In this document: positions 33,793 through 42,739 of the stretch, in pieces | Layout: each line of letters starts with the position of its first letter | Numbering within the stretch: the first letter of the stretch is position 1 | Source: Bacteroidota bacterium | GTDB lineage: Bacteria > Bacteroidota > Bacteroidia > NS11-12g > UBA955 | DNA length: 50,672 bases | NCBI GenBank assembly: GCA_018333525.1 | Contig: JAGXTF010000091.1 | Coordinates: 1-50,672 of the forward strand | Reading direction: 5' to 3' | Translations under genes and position numbers: made by a program | The notes under the pieces: generated by a model | The model's input: the letters and a program-made list of their open reading frames with translations, nothing else | What the model was told of the DNA's origin: nothing | Databases searched by the model: none

Positions 33793-36700
33793 TTATCGCA
33801 ATAAAGTTACCACACCTTTTTCCGTATGCACCTGCTCATCCGTATCTAAAATATTGATGAGATAAATGTAATTTCCGGGTGACCACGCTATTCCATTTTC
33901 ATCTATACCTGTCCAGCCGTTGTGCATGTCATCAGATTCAAATACTTTCATTCCCCAACGGTTATAAATTACCATATGGAATTTCTTTATACCACGACCT
34001 GAAGTTACAAATTGGTCATTGATTGTATTTCCATCCGGAGTAAATGCAAGTGGCCTGAATAATTTGTAAACGTCTTTTATACGCACCATTTTTGAGATAG
34101 TGTCTACACAACCCGGATCCACTGATACAGCAAGACTTACACTGTACCAACCGGTGTCATTGTAAATATGCATTTGATCGCCAGAAGTGTTGGAATTAAA
34201 CCCATCTCCAAACTGCCAGAAATAAGAAGTTGCTCTCTGGCTTTTATCCGTAAATTGAATTTGTGGATTGTCAAAAGTTGCGATACCCGGAACTGCATCA
34301 AATCCGGCAACAGGATAATCTACAATCGTTATATTTTTGTTTAAATCAAATGTGCCAATGCAATTATTTGAAGTGGTAATTTTAGCTTTTGCCGTATAAT
34401 TTCCGGATGATTTAAAAATCCATGGCAAATCAATCGCGGTTCCTAAAGCATCTTCATTGGATGAAAAATACCAACGAACTTCAGAAGCATCCGGACTGGT
34501 GTATTTGAAATTTACAGGATCTCCAATACAGACTTTATCCGGCGTTGCGTCCAGCGTAGCAAAAGCAGAATCGTAAACCAAAATATTATTTGCTGCAGAT
34601 GCATCCTTGCTACACCCGTCACTCAATACCAATGTATAATTGGTGTTTAAAACAGGCTTGATGGTTTGATTTTTATATATTACCGGAATTGCATTTAATG
34701 TCCAGGTATACGACGCAGTTTTTCCCCCTGAAAAAACAAAATTCATATTTGCAGTATCGCCCATACAAATACCCTTTGGACTGATATTTAATTGCGCATT
34801 TAACGGCAAAAGTTTTTGAATTTTAAAATTTGTGGTATCATTTTTCACCGTACATGCATCACTCAGAATGGCGCGGTAATTGGTAATACCTGCCGGGGGA
34901 TTCAGATTAACTGAAAACCCGGTAACCGCCTGATTCCATGAAATATTATACGTGGAATTCCTGCCACCTGATGCTAACAGATTTAATGGCAATGTTTGAA
35001 TATCGCACAAAACGGTATCTGAAACTCGTGTCAATTTTAAAGGTGCAAAAAGATCAACCATCACACTGTCAGAAATATCCGGTGAACAGCCATCAGAAAC
35101 CCGGAGTGAAAAATATTTTTTTACTGTTGGTGTTTCCAAAATGGTAGCGGTATTTTTACCATTCGACCAAATATAACTGTATCCGGAACCAAGGCCTCCA
35201 GTTACATTGGCATTGATGTTAACAGAAGTTCCAAGGCAAATAGTGGTATCCGAATTTAAATTTAATTGCAATGCGGGATAAGCATAAATCGTTAATGTAT
35301 CCGATGCGCTTTTTACAGAACAGCCGTCATTTACCGTTGCAATATATCTGAGTGTATCCAGAATTTGCACATTTTTACTAAATCCATTTCCCATTGCCGG
35401 ATTCCAGCTTACAACATATTTACTCGTATCGCCGCCACTTACTGCAGCATTTAAATTCACAAATTGCCCAATGCACACCAAAGAATCCGATGCAGATAAA
35501 ATAATTTTCAAAGCCGGTTTTACAATTACTTTTTGGTACGCCGTATCTGGAAATGCAGTGCATCCGTCATTGAGCACTACCATGTAAGTTGTAGAGGTTA
35601 CCGGTGACACCATCTGACTTGCGAAATTTCCAAATCCATTGCTCCATTTGTAATTGTATGCGGTGGAAATTCCACCTTTGGGTTTTGCGGTAAGCCTTAC
35701 TGAATTTCCGCTACAAATGGTGGTATCCCTGCCCAAAGTCACATCCAATGGCTGCCTTACCAATACATTTACAGAATCCTTTACAGTGAGTTTGGTACAA
35801 ACATCTTTTAATGTTACAAAGTATTTGGTATTGATTATCGGTCCTGCGAGTAACGAATTTCCGGTAGAACCATTAGACCAGATATAACGATAATCTGGCG
35901 CAAAACCACCACCAGACTTAGGAACCAGCAATGCGCTGTCGCCAAAACAAATAGTAGTATCTGCACCCAAATCCACCGTTAATGGATTGCGAATTCCTTC
36001 AAATTCAATTTTAAATCCTTTACCTTCTACTAATGGGTCGCTGTAGTGTTTTAGCCATAATGCACTCGCTGTAACTGTTTGCCAGCTCCCTCCAAACGGC
36101 AGGGTCTGCCCGGTAAATCTTCCAATTTTATTGCTTTGTAATGTATTGTTTTTAAACAAAACAATACTGTCATATCCATTTTCATAATCCAAAACCAAAA
36201 ACCGAAATCGAATGGAAGTCGCATTCGGAATTTTTACTTTTAAATTGGTTTGAATCAATGCAGTATACTCGCCTTCTCCTCCATCATCATAAATAAATCC
36301 GTTGCATTTTACTACACTGTCGGTGCCGCTTTGCGGCATTAAAACAGCGTTGCAAATGTCGTAAGTACTATCGATTACCACATAAGCCATGCGAGTTAAA
36401 CTATCGTATTTATTTTTGAAACAGGATTTCGCAACCAGTTTAATATTGAATTTTCCGTAGGATGAATAATAATACGTTGGATTAAAAATAACGGAATTAT
36501 TTCCATCTCCGAAATACCATTTACAACTGGCGGAATTTTCACTTCTATTGCTGAATTTTATTCCGGTGCTGATGTTACACGCAAATGTATCTGCAGAGAA
36601 ATTCGCTTTAACATACCCGCTGTCATATTTGGTGCCTACACCGCAAACCCACCAGGCATTGGTAACTGCAATTTCATGTTTGCTGCAATGTCCGAAAAGA

Positions 36701-38268
36701 TCCCCTGCTGCCATAATGCTGAAAATTCTGGCATCGGCATATTGAGAATTTTTGGTGAGATATACACTTAAATTTCTGTATGCAATTCTGGATGCATCTA
36801 AAAATCCAAGACTGTCTATATCAAATACATTTCCTTTTTCATTGGTCCCTGAAACGCCATCTGTGATCAGATAAAACCAATAATTCTGTACCCCGCTGTT
36901 GGTGTGCACACCTCCATTGTCACCTGTACCTGCATACCATTTATTGCCCAAATAATATTTGGGATGGTTGTATGCATTTGGATTGGACATATTGCGAATT
37001 CCATTACCGGATGTAGTAAAATCCTCTCCTATTTTCCAACTGTGTTTGGTTGGTCGTGTCCAAATTTCAATGGCATTTCCAAAGATATCCGAAAAACTTT
37101 CATTCAATGCACCACTTTCATAGCTATAAACCAATCCGGCAGTGTATGTAGTAACCGCATGCGAGATTTCATGTCCGCAAACATCCAGTGATGTTAACGG
37201 CTTCCATGTACTTCCGTTTCCATCGCCATAAGTCATATAGGAACCATTCCAAAATGCATTGGCATAATTGGAACTGTAATGTACATAACTGATAATTTTT
37301 GCATTGCTGTTATCGAAACTTTTGCGATTTAAAATGGAATCAAAAAAATCATAGGTTTTTTCTGCACCCCAATGCGCATCCGTTGCTACTTCATCTTTTG
37401 CAACATTTACATTATTCCAATAATTGTCTGCATCGGTAAAATCTACCGCAGATCCATATGTGGTGCTTGTTTTGAGATTGTAAGTTTCAATTCCTTTTCC
37501 CCTTGCTTTTTCACGCAAACGAAAACTTCCCGGAGCCAGGCTATCTGTGGTAATTGCTCTTGTACCGGAATATGCAGTAACTGCTTTTCCCTTTACATCC
37601 GTGTGCAGAATCAGGTCTTCTGATGCCACAATTTCCAGAGTTTCCGCATCTATATAAACGGTTTTACCAAATAAAGGTTGCAGCGAATAAATGCGAAATT
37701 TGTAGCAGATTTTATGTTCATTCTCATATAATAAATTTTGAGGACAATATACAATTTCACCTTTGGGGAAATAAGAGGTATCCGGATTTCCGGTAATTTC
37801 CTGGAGAATTTGATCCTGCATTTTATCCTGCCAGTAATACATTTCAGAAGGGAATAAAGCAATTGCCCGTGCCCTTGCGGTTTCTTCAGTAACGACAACC
37901 TTTCCGGATAATTGTTTCAATGAAATTATTTCTCCATTAAAGGATAATATTTTCCCTTCTTTGGTATGAATAACGATTACCCCATTTTCGAGGGCAATAT
38001 TTTGATAATATTGTTGTGCGCGATAATGTACCTGCCCCAATTCATCTTTTAATTCAGAATAAATTTTCCATGAATAATCTCCCTGGAGATTTAACTTGTT
38101 AAGAATCGCGTTCTGCCAGTTATTAAAGTTAGGAAGATTCTGAGTTTCAAAAGCATAATATCCGGTGATGGTACCGGAAGATGAATTAGGAGAAAGATTA
38201 TCCTGTGCGGTTACCGCAATGCGAAAACAAATAAGTCCAGTGAGCAATAGTATGCCCTTCAACCTCAT
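33793..38268 (-). CDS. M4 (thermolysin-like) metalloprotease, T9SS type B
   Basis: 1491 aa. Signal peptide 1-22. Residues 30-215 form a FTP/PepSY-type propeptide. The peptidase follows: HEISH at 366-370 and E390 in NESFSD are zinc ligands in exact thermolysin spacing (24 residues between H366 and E390); GVHTNSGVQN carries the later catalytic His. After about 560 come a PKD domain (KWYFGDGNNS), a CUB-like part (DDGGEGEYTALIQ, then DYENGYDSIVLF), then six or so Ig-like repeats (LGRDTTICSGNSVRLTA), another PKD domain (YFWQFGDGF) and a C-terminal gliding/type B domain (LAFTPDGNTINDQF, IYNRWGMKVFE). It should be secreted and self-activated outside the cell. A -7 box lies four bases before the ATG. 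Confidence 0.93.
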   Translation of the reverse strand: MRLKGILLLTGLICFRIAVTAQDNLSPNSSSGTITGYYAFETQNLPNFNNWQNAILNKLNLQGDYSWKIYSELKDELGQVHYRAQQYYQNIALENGVIVIHTKEGKILSFNGEIISLKQLSGKVVVTEETARARAIALFPSEMYYWQDKMQDQILQEITGNPDTSYFPKGEIVYCPQNLLYENEHKICYKFRIYSLQPLFGKTVYIDAETLEIVASEDLILHTDVKGKAVTAYSGTRAITTDSLAPGSFRLREKARGKGIETYNLKTSTTYGSAVDFTDADNYWNNVNVAKDEVATDAHWGAEKTYDFFDSILNRKSFDNSNAKIISYVHYSSNYANAFWNGSYMTYGDGNGSTWKPLTSLDVCGHEISHAVTTYTAGLVYSYESGALNESFSDIFGNAIEIWTRPTKHSWKIGEDFTTSGNGIRNMSNPNAYNHPKYYLGNKWYAGTGDNGGVHTNSGVQNYWFYLITDGVSGTNEKGNVFDIDSLGFLDASRIAYRNLSVYLTKNSQYADARIFSIMAAGDLFGHCSKHEIAVTNAWWVCGVGTKYDSGYVKANFSADTFACNISTGIKFSNRSENSASCKWYFGDGNNSVIFNPTYYYSSYGKFNIKLVAKSCFKNKYDSLTRMAYVVIDSTYDICNAVLMPQSGTDSVVKCNGFIYDDGGEGEYTALIQTNLKVKIPNATSIRFRFLVLDYENGYDSIVLFKNNTLQSNKIGRFTGQTLPFGGSWQTVTASALWLKHYSDPLVEGKGFKIEFEGIRNPLTVDLGADTTICFGDSALLVPKSGGGFAPDYRYIWSNGSTGNSLLAGPIINTKYFVTLKDVCTKLTVKDSVNVLVRQPLDVTLGRDTTICSGNSVRLTAKPKGGISTAYNYKWSNGFGNFASQMVSPVTSTTYMVVLNDGCTAFPDTAYQKVIVKPALKIILSASDSLVCIGQFVNLNAAVSGGDTSKYVVSWNPAMGNGFSKNVQILDTLRYIATVNDGCSVKSASDTLTIYAYPALQLNLNSDTTICLGTSVNINANVTGGLGSGYSYIWSNGKNTATILETPTVKKYFSLRVSDGCSPDISDSVMVDLFAPLKLTRVSDTVLCDIQTLPLNLLASGGRNSTYNISWNQAVTGFSVNLNPPAGITNYRAILSDACTVKNDTTNFKIQKLLPLNAQLNISPKGICMGDTANMNFVFSGGKTASYTWTLNAIPVIYKNQTIKPVLNTNYTLVLSDGCSKDASAANNILVYDSAFATLDATPDKVCIGDPVNFKYTSPDASEVRWYFSSNEDALGTAIDLPWIFKSSGNYTAKAKITTSNNCIGTFDLNKNITIVDYPVAGFDAVPGIATFDNPQIQFTDKSQRATSYFWQFGDGFNSNTSGDQMHIYNDTGWYSVSLAVSVDPGCVDTISKMVRIKDVYKLFRPLAFTPDGNTINDQFVTSGRGIKKFHMVIYNRWGMKVFESDDMHNGWTGIDENGIAWSPGNYIYLINILDTDEQVHTEKGVVTLLR

Positions 38269-38272
38269 TTTA

Positions 38273-38280
38273 CAAAAATA
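38273..38280 (-). promoter_or_regulatory. -7 box directly before the M4 protease gene
   Basis: On the minus strand TATTTTTG, a perfect TAnnTTTG match, is followed by four bases (taaa) and the ATG. No -33 TTG is found at standard spacing. It predicts a leaderless mRNA. Confidence 0.5.
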
Positions 38281-38322
38281 ACGAAAATTCGCGGTGCCTC
38301 AGCTATCCGCAAACCAGACTGT

Positions 38323-38739
38323 TTAGCAGTACTGATCGTATACGGCTGCCAAATGGTCTGCAACCATATCTGCAGTGCGTCCTTCTATCATGTACCGCTC
38401 CACCATATGTACCAGTTGACCGTCTTTAAACAGTGCAATAGCGGGGGATGACGGTGGATAAGGCAACATATATTCGCGGGCTTTGCTGGTTGCTTCCAAA
38501 TCCTGTCCGGCAAAAACCGTTAACAATTGATCAGGCTTTTTATTTCCGGCAAGACTTTTCAAAATACCCGGTCGGGCTGCTCCTGCCGCACATCCGCACA
38601 CAGAGTTTACAACCACCAATGCGGTTCCTTTAGAATCATTCATCGCTTGTTCTACCTCTTCAGGGCTTTTTAATTCTGTAAATCCGCTTTGGGTCAACTC
38701 GTTGCGCATAGGCGCCACTAACATTTCAGGATATGGCAT
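38323..38739 (-). CDS. Bacilliredoxin (BrxA/BrxB, YphP/YqiW family)
   Basis: 138 aa, typical length. Thioredoxin-fold protein that removes bacillithiol from mixed disulfides in Firmicutes; many Bacteroidota carry homologues. Seen: MLVAPMRNELTQSGF at the start; the active site NSVCGCAAGAARPG (CGC, about residues 52-56); PPSSPAIALFKDG near the C-terminus. A disulfide isomerase or thiol-repair role is inferred from the family. It lies 54 bp upstream of the M4 protease gene on the same strand, though the protease has its own -7 box. Confidence 0.93.
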   Translation of the reverse strand: MPYPEMLVAPMRNELTQSGFTELKSPEEVEQAMNDSKGTALVVVNSVCGCAAGAARPGILKSLAGNKKPDQLLTVFAGQDLEATSKAREYMLPYPPSSPAIALFKDGQLVHMVERYMIEGRTADMVADHLAAVYDQYC

Positions 38740-38809
38740 GTCTTAATTTTTTGAATTCTTTACTGCAAAATAACAATTCTATTGCCAAATGGTTTCAGAT
38801 GAAAAATTG

Positions 38810-40048
38810 TCAGGGGTTTAAGTTCCATTCCTCCCCTCCGATGAACAATCGATATAGGTGATTCTGTCCAAAGTAATAAGGAATATTCCGGATGGAATTT
38901 TCGAGCGAAGAGATTACGAAATCTGCACGTTTTCCTATGGAAATAGAGCCGCATTCCTTCTCTAGTCTCAATGCCCGCGCAGCGTTGAGCGTGATTGCAT
39001 GAAAGGCTTCTTCAGGTAATAATTTCATTTGTGAACATGCAAGACTCCAAACCATTTGAAGGTTCGCTAAAGGACTGCTACCCGGATTAAAATCCGAGGC
39101 CAGACAGAATGGCAATCCGGCATCGATGATATTTCTGCCTGCGGCATAAGGAATTCCCAAAAAGTACGATGTGCCGGGCAAACCCACTGGCATCGTCACC
39201 CCACCTCGCAAAGCTTCTATTTCTTCTTGACCGCAATATTCCAAATGATCTGCGCTCCAGGCCATTTTTTCTACTGCAACCTGCACCCCGCCTGTATATC
39301 CCAACTCATTTGCATGGATTTTCCCGGGTAATCCTGCAGCCGCACCGGCATCCAGAATTCTGGCAGTATCGTCCATGCTAAAAAAACCGCGATCACAAAA
39401 CACATCGATATGGTCGGCTAAACTTTCAGCAATAACTGCGGGAAGCATGGTTTGAATAACAAAATCCACATACCCCTTTCTATCTCCCTTGAATTCAAGC
39501 GGAACTGCATGTGCACCCAAAAAAGTTGCTTTTATCGTAATTGGAAAATCAGCTTTTAGCTGTCTAATTACGCGCAACATTTTTAATTCCGATTCCAGAT
39601 CCAAACCATAACCGCTTTTTATTTCCAGGGTAGTGGTACCATGCGCAATCAGGCGTTTGACGTTTTCGCGTGCTTTTTTTAAAAGCAAACTTTCAGGCAT
39701 GTCGCGTAATTTTTGGGCTGAATTTAAAATTCCACCACCCGCTTCTGCTATTTCTTCATAACCCGCACCCTTAATGCGCAATACAAATTCATCGGATCGC
39801 TCTGTGGCAAATACCGCATGGGTATGACTATCGACAAACCCGGGTAATAATTCCTTACCTTCTATATCAATTTGTTCATCGGATTCAGGAATTGCTCCTT
39901 CACCAAAATCGAGAATTTTTCCATCTTCTATCAAAATCCATGCATTCGACAATGACTGAACTTTTGACATTTCTACACCGGCGTAAAACGATTTATCGCT
40001 GGTTTCCATGCCCCAGATTTTACCAATATTGTGTAGTAACTTGCGCAT
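38810..40048 (-). CDS. hutI: Imidazolonepropionase
   Basis: 412 aa from the ATG at 40048 (a TTG six codons upstream is possible but less likely). Amidohydrolase that opens imidazolone propionate in the third step of histidine degradation. Seen: GFVDSHTHAVFA (metal-binding His-x-His, about residues 74-82), TTLEIKSGYGLDLESEL, HANELGYTGG with a further metal ligand, and SDFNPGSSPLANLQ near the C-terminal part of the barrel. No other hut gene lies in the window. It is divergent from the carbonic anhydrase gene, with 30 bp between the two starts. Confidence 0.94.
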   Translation of the reverse strand: MRKLLHNIGKIWGMETSDKSFYAGVEMSKVQSLSNAWILIEDGKILDFGEGAIPESDEQIDIEGKELLPGFVDSHTHAVFATERSDEFVLRIKGAGYEEIAEAGGGILNSAQKLRDMPESLLLKKARENVKRLIAHGTTTLEIKSGYGLDLESELKMLRVIRQLKADFPITIKATFLGAHAVPLEFKGDRKGYVDFVIQTMLPAVIAESLADHIDVFCDRGFFSMDDTARILDAGAAAGLPGKIHANELGYTGGVQVAVEKMAWSADHLEYCGQEEIEALRGGVTMPVGLPGTSYFLGIPYAAGRNIIDAGLPFCLASDFNPGSSPLANLQMVWSLACSQMKLLPEEAFHAITLNAARALRLEKECGSISIGKRADFVISSLENSIRNIPYYFGQNHLYRLFIGGEEWNLNP

Positions 40049-40078
40049 ACGCAGCAAAAAAAGCAAATTTGAAACGGA

Positions 40079-40603
40079 ATGGTGCAGAAAAGTTTAACAT
40101 CTATATTAAATACCCCGATAAAAAAAGGCAAATCTGTATTTATTGCGCCCGGAGCAACCGCAATAGGCAATGTTACTTTGGGAGATCATGCTTCTGTATG
40201 GTTTGGCGCGGTTTTAAGAGGTGATTCCGATCAGATTTCAGTAGGAGCAAGAAGCAATATTCAAGATAATGCAGTCATACATGCAGACCCCGGAGATCCC
40301 TGTATTATTGGCGAAAATTGTATTATTGGACATAGCGCAATAGTTCATGGCGCCAGGTTAGCACATCATGTATTGGTTGGAATGAATGCTACGGTTTTAA
40401 ACAATGCGGAAATCGGAGAATATTGCATCATTGGTGCAAACGCACTTGTTCCTGCAGGAATGAAAATACCTCCATATTCTTTGGTTTTGGGCATACCAGC
40501 AACAATTGTAAAGGCATTAGGCCCGGAAGTGGAATCCAAAATTCAAAAAAATGCGGATGAATACGTAACCAGAGCGGCTCAATATCTGGAAGCCGGAATC
40601 TAA
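40079..40603 (+). CDS. Gamma-class carbonic anhydrase-like protein
   Basis: 174 aa left-handed beta-helix protein with hexapeptide repeats. Seen: NVTLGDHASVWFGAVLRGD, NAVIHADPGDPCIIGENC, and IGHSAIVHG; the three histidines (in VIHAD, GHS and VHG) match the zinc or iron ligands of the Cam family, with H-x4-H spacing in the last pair. Some YrdA-like members lack measurable activity, so carbonic anhydrase is a family call. It is probably a trimer in the cytoplasm. It is divergent from hutI; a gap of 62 bp leads to the M23 peptidase gene. Confidence 0.9.
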   Translation: MVQKSLTSILNTPIKKGKSVFIAPGATAIGNVTLGDHASVWFGAVLRGDSDQISVGARSNIQDNAVIHADPGDPCIIGENCIIGHSAIVHGARLAHHVLVGMNATVLNNAEIGEYCIIGANALVPAGMKIPPYSLVLGIPATIVKALGPEVESKIQKNADEYVTRAAQYLEAGI

Positions 40604-40665
40604 ACGATTAGTACAGCCCTTCTCATTCCATCTTCGATTGCAATTCATTATAATTGCATTCCGAC

Positions 40666-41625
40666 ATGGCGCGTAAAACAAAATATTTTTTTAACCCTAA
40701 AAGCCTTGAGTTTGAAAGGGTGCGCGACAATATTAAATACCTCACCTGGCGATTCATAGGTTTTACATCTATGATTATTGTGCTGGGAGTATTGATGGCA
40801 TTCGTGTTTTCCAGATTGTTTGCATCTCCACGGGAAAGGGCTATAATGAATCAGAACCGCGAACTCAAGAGCCAAATTCATGTGATTGACAGGCAGATTT
40901 CAGAAATAGAAGAACAAATGACGGATTTAAAAGACCGTGATTTAAAAATTTACCGTGCCATGTATGAAGCAGAGCCACCTGTTCCTTTGGATTATCGCGG
41001 AAAAGATTATGCGGAATTGTTGACATTGCCACAGGGAGAATTAATTCAGAGAATTCATACTAAAATGGACCGATTGCAATTGGATGCGAAAGCCCAGGAA
41101 AAATCTTATGCGATGTTAAAAAAACTCATTAGAACCAAAGAAGAAGTAATCGCTTCCATACCGGCCATACAACCCGTTGCCAACAGAGAATTAAACAGGC
41201 TTGCAAGTGGTTTCGGATATCGTATGGACCCATTTTATCATACTGCAACATTTCATCAGGGAATGGATTTTACCTGTGATATTGGAACAGAAGTATATGC
41301 AACGGGAGATGGTATGGTACAAAAAAGCATGAATGACGGATGGGGATATGGTAATCATGTAATCATCAGTCATGGATTTGGATATACTACATTATACGGG
41401 CATTTAAGCCGCATTGCCGTACGACCCGGATCCAGGGTGAAAAGAGGGCAAGTAATTGGATATGTTGGTTCAACAGGAAGAAGTACAGGTCCGCATTTGC
41501 ATTATGAAGTGCGAAAAAATGGAAATCCGCTGAATCCTGCATTCTTTTATCATAACGATTTAACAGATGAACAATACAGGCGTATGTTGGAAATGAGCAA
41601 ACGCGAAACAAAACGATTTGACTAA
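40666..41625 (+). CDS. M23 family metallopeptidase, membrane-anchored
   Basis: 319 aa from the ATG at 40666; the reading from a TTG at 40654 adds four residues and is less likely. A transmembrane segment covers residues 35-52 (SMIIVLGVLMAFVFS), then a coiled coil (about 60-95), then the LytM domain: GYRMDPFYHTATFHQGMDF (zinc-binding HxxxD), SHGFGYTTLYGHL, and STGPHLHYEV with HxH at the C-terminus. This is an endopeptidase of the peptidoglycan cross-bridge or an activator of an amidase. All key residues are present. It is the first of four genes that overlap one another. Confidence 0.93.
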   Translation: MARKTKYFFNPKSLEFERVRDNIKYLTWRFIGFTSMIIVLGVLMAFVFSRLFASPRERAIMNQNRELKSQIHVIDRQISEIEEQMTDLKDRDLKIYRAMYEAEPPVPLDYRGKDYAELLTLPQGELIQRIHTKMDRLQLDAKAQEKSYAMLKKLIRTKEEVIASIPAIQPVANRELNRLASGFGYRMDPFYHTATFHQGMDFTCDIGTEVYATGDGMVQKSMNDGWGYGNHVIISHGFGYTTLYGHLSRIAVRPGSRVKRGQVIGYVGSTGRSTGPHLHYEVRKNGNPLNPAFFYHNDLTDEQYRRMLEMSKRETKRFD

Positions 41626-41963
41626 TGGAACACGAAGAAAATAAACCGATAAAAAAATATTATAAAATTGGGGAAGTCAGCAAAATGCTGGAAGTTCCAC
41701 CCAGTACACTGCGTTTTTGGGAAAAGGATTTTCGACAACTGAAGCCAATGAAAAATAAAAAGGGCGACAGAATTTATTCCCTGAAAGATATTGAGGTATT
41801 AAAAGAAATTAAATACCTCACCCACGACAAAGGAATTAAAATTTCGAAAGCAACGAAAAAAGTGAAAAGAAATTCACCTGTGGAAGACCACAAACATGAG
41901 CTTGCAAAAAAATTATTATCCCTAAGAGAATTACTATTAAATTTTAAAGAACAACTGGATTGA
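41625..41963 (+). CDS. MerR-type transcriptional regulator
   Basis: 112 aa. A winged helix-turn-helix of MerR type covers residues 8-76: YYKIGEVSKMLEVPPSTLR, then FWEKDFRQLKP and RIYSLKDIEVLKEIKYL. The C-terminal tail is basic and short, without a cysteine-rich metal site, so it is not a classic metal sensor; it resembles the small MerR proteins found next to M23 genes in Bacteroidota (from memory). Its ATG overlaps the M23 stop (taATG) and the next gene starts inside its stop (TTGA), so translation is coupled. The regulated gene is unknown. Confidence 0.88.
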   Translation: MEHEENKPIKKYYKIGEVSKMLEVPPSTLRFWEKDFRQLKPMKNKKGDRIYSLKDIEVLKEIKYLTHDKGIKISKATKKVKRNSPVEDHKHELAKKLLSLRELLLNFKEQLD

Positions 41964-42739
41964 GATATTGGTTGATCCCTGTATTTCTCGTGGCAGCGGG
42001 CAATGCAAAGGGTCAGGCCGGAGCAAATTGCATTGCTCTTGGCGGAAATGCTGCCAACCCATTTGCAAGCATTTCCCTTGTCGGAAATGCCGCTATTTTT
42101 AATTCGAAATCCCGGGAATTTGGATTTTGGGGTACAAAACCATTTACCGGAACTTCCATTTTAAGAAGTGGAATTGCCGGCCATATTTCAGGGAACAATT
42201 ATGCGGTAGGATTTTCAGATGAGTATTCCGGAACCGGATATTATTTTCGAAATTCTTTATTTACACATTTTGCACAAAAATGGAATGAAAATACTTCTGC
42301 CGGCATTTCCATTGGTTACCTCAACATCCACCAGGCAATGGGTTTCGAATCCGGACATTATCTGGAAGGGAAATTGGGATTGCATTCCAAACTTGGAAAA
42401 AAATCCACCTTTTCCATGGTAATTAAAAACCCATGGGTACACCAAAAACAAGTCGATTATACTGCTTCTGCCGATATTTCTGTTGGATATATTCTCGCAA
42501 AAAACAGCCGGGTTTTTGCACAATTTCAAACCGGAGGAAATAAAGAAACAGCGTTCGGTCTGGCTTTGTTGCATTCCATTTCTGAAAAATTCAAACTGCG
42601 CGGAGCCATGCAGACCGGGCATTCGCCTGTTTCTGCAGGATTGGAATATCAAAAGAATAACTTTTATTTTTCGTTTGCAGGGAATTATCATTTATATCTG
42701 GGTTTCACCCCTTCATTTACTTTGGTATGGAAAAAATAA
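41960..42739 (+). CDS. Small predicted outer-membrane beta-barrel protein
   Basis: 259 aa, starting at a TTG that overlaps the MerR stop by four bases. Signal peptide 1-19 (IPVFLVAAGNAKGQ). The start of the mature part, GANCIALGGNAANPF followed by NAAIF, recalls the GA-x-x-x-ALGGA pattern of the PorV/PorQ-type outer-membrane family. The remainder is a series of amphipathic strands with alternating aromatic residues (YYFRNSLFTHFAQKW) ending in FTLVWKK, as in barrels. The T9SS relation is an inference from pattern only. It overlaps the next gene by 13 bases. Confidence 0.6.
   Translation: MRYWLIPVFLVAAGNAKGQAGANCIALGGNAANPFASISLVGNAAIFNSKSREFGFWGTKPFTGTSILRSGIAGHISGNNYAVGFSDEYSGTGYYFRNSLFTHFAQKWNENTSAGISIGYLNIHQAMGFESGHYLEGKLGLHSKLGKKSTFSMVIKNPWVHQKQVDYTASADISVGYILAKNSRVFAQFQTGGNKETAFGLALLHSISEKFKLRGAMQTGHSPVSAGLEYQKNNFYFSFAGNYHLYLGFTPSFTLVWKK

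Noticed and set aside
40639-40658. Small inverted repeat tgcaatt/aattgca before the M23 gene as an operator
   Set aside because: Short and AT-rich; chance occurrence is likely and it does not have the usual MerR operator length.
41960-42739. Firm assignment of the small outer-membrane protein as PorV or PorQ
   Set aside because: Only the short GA-x-x-x-ALGG-like start matches; length and the rest of the sequence do not let me decide.
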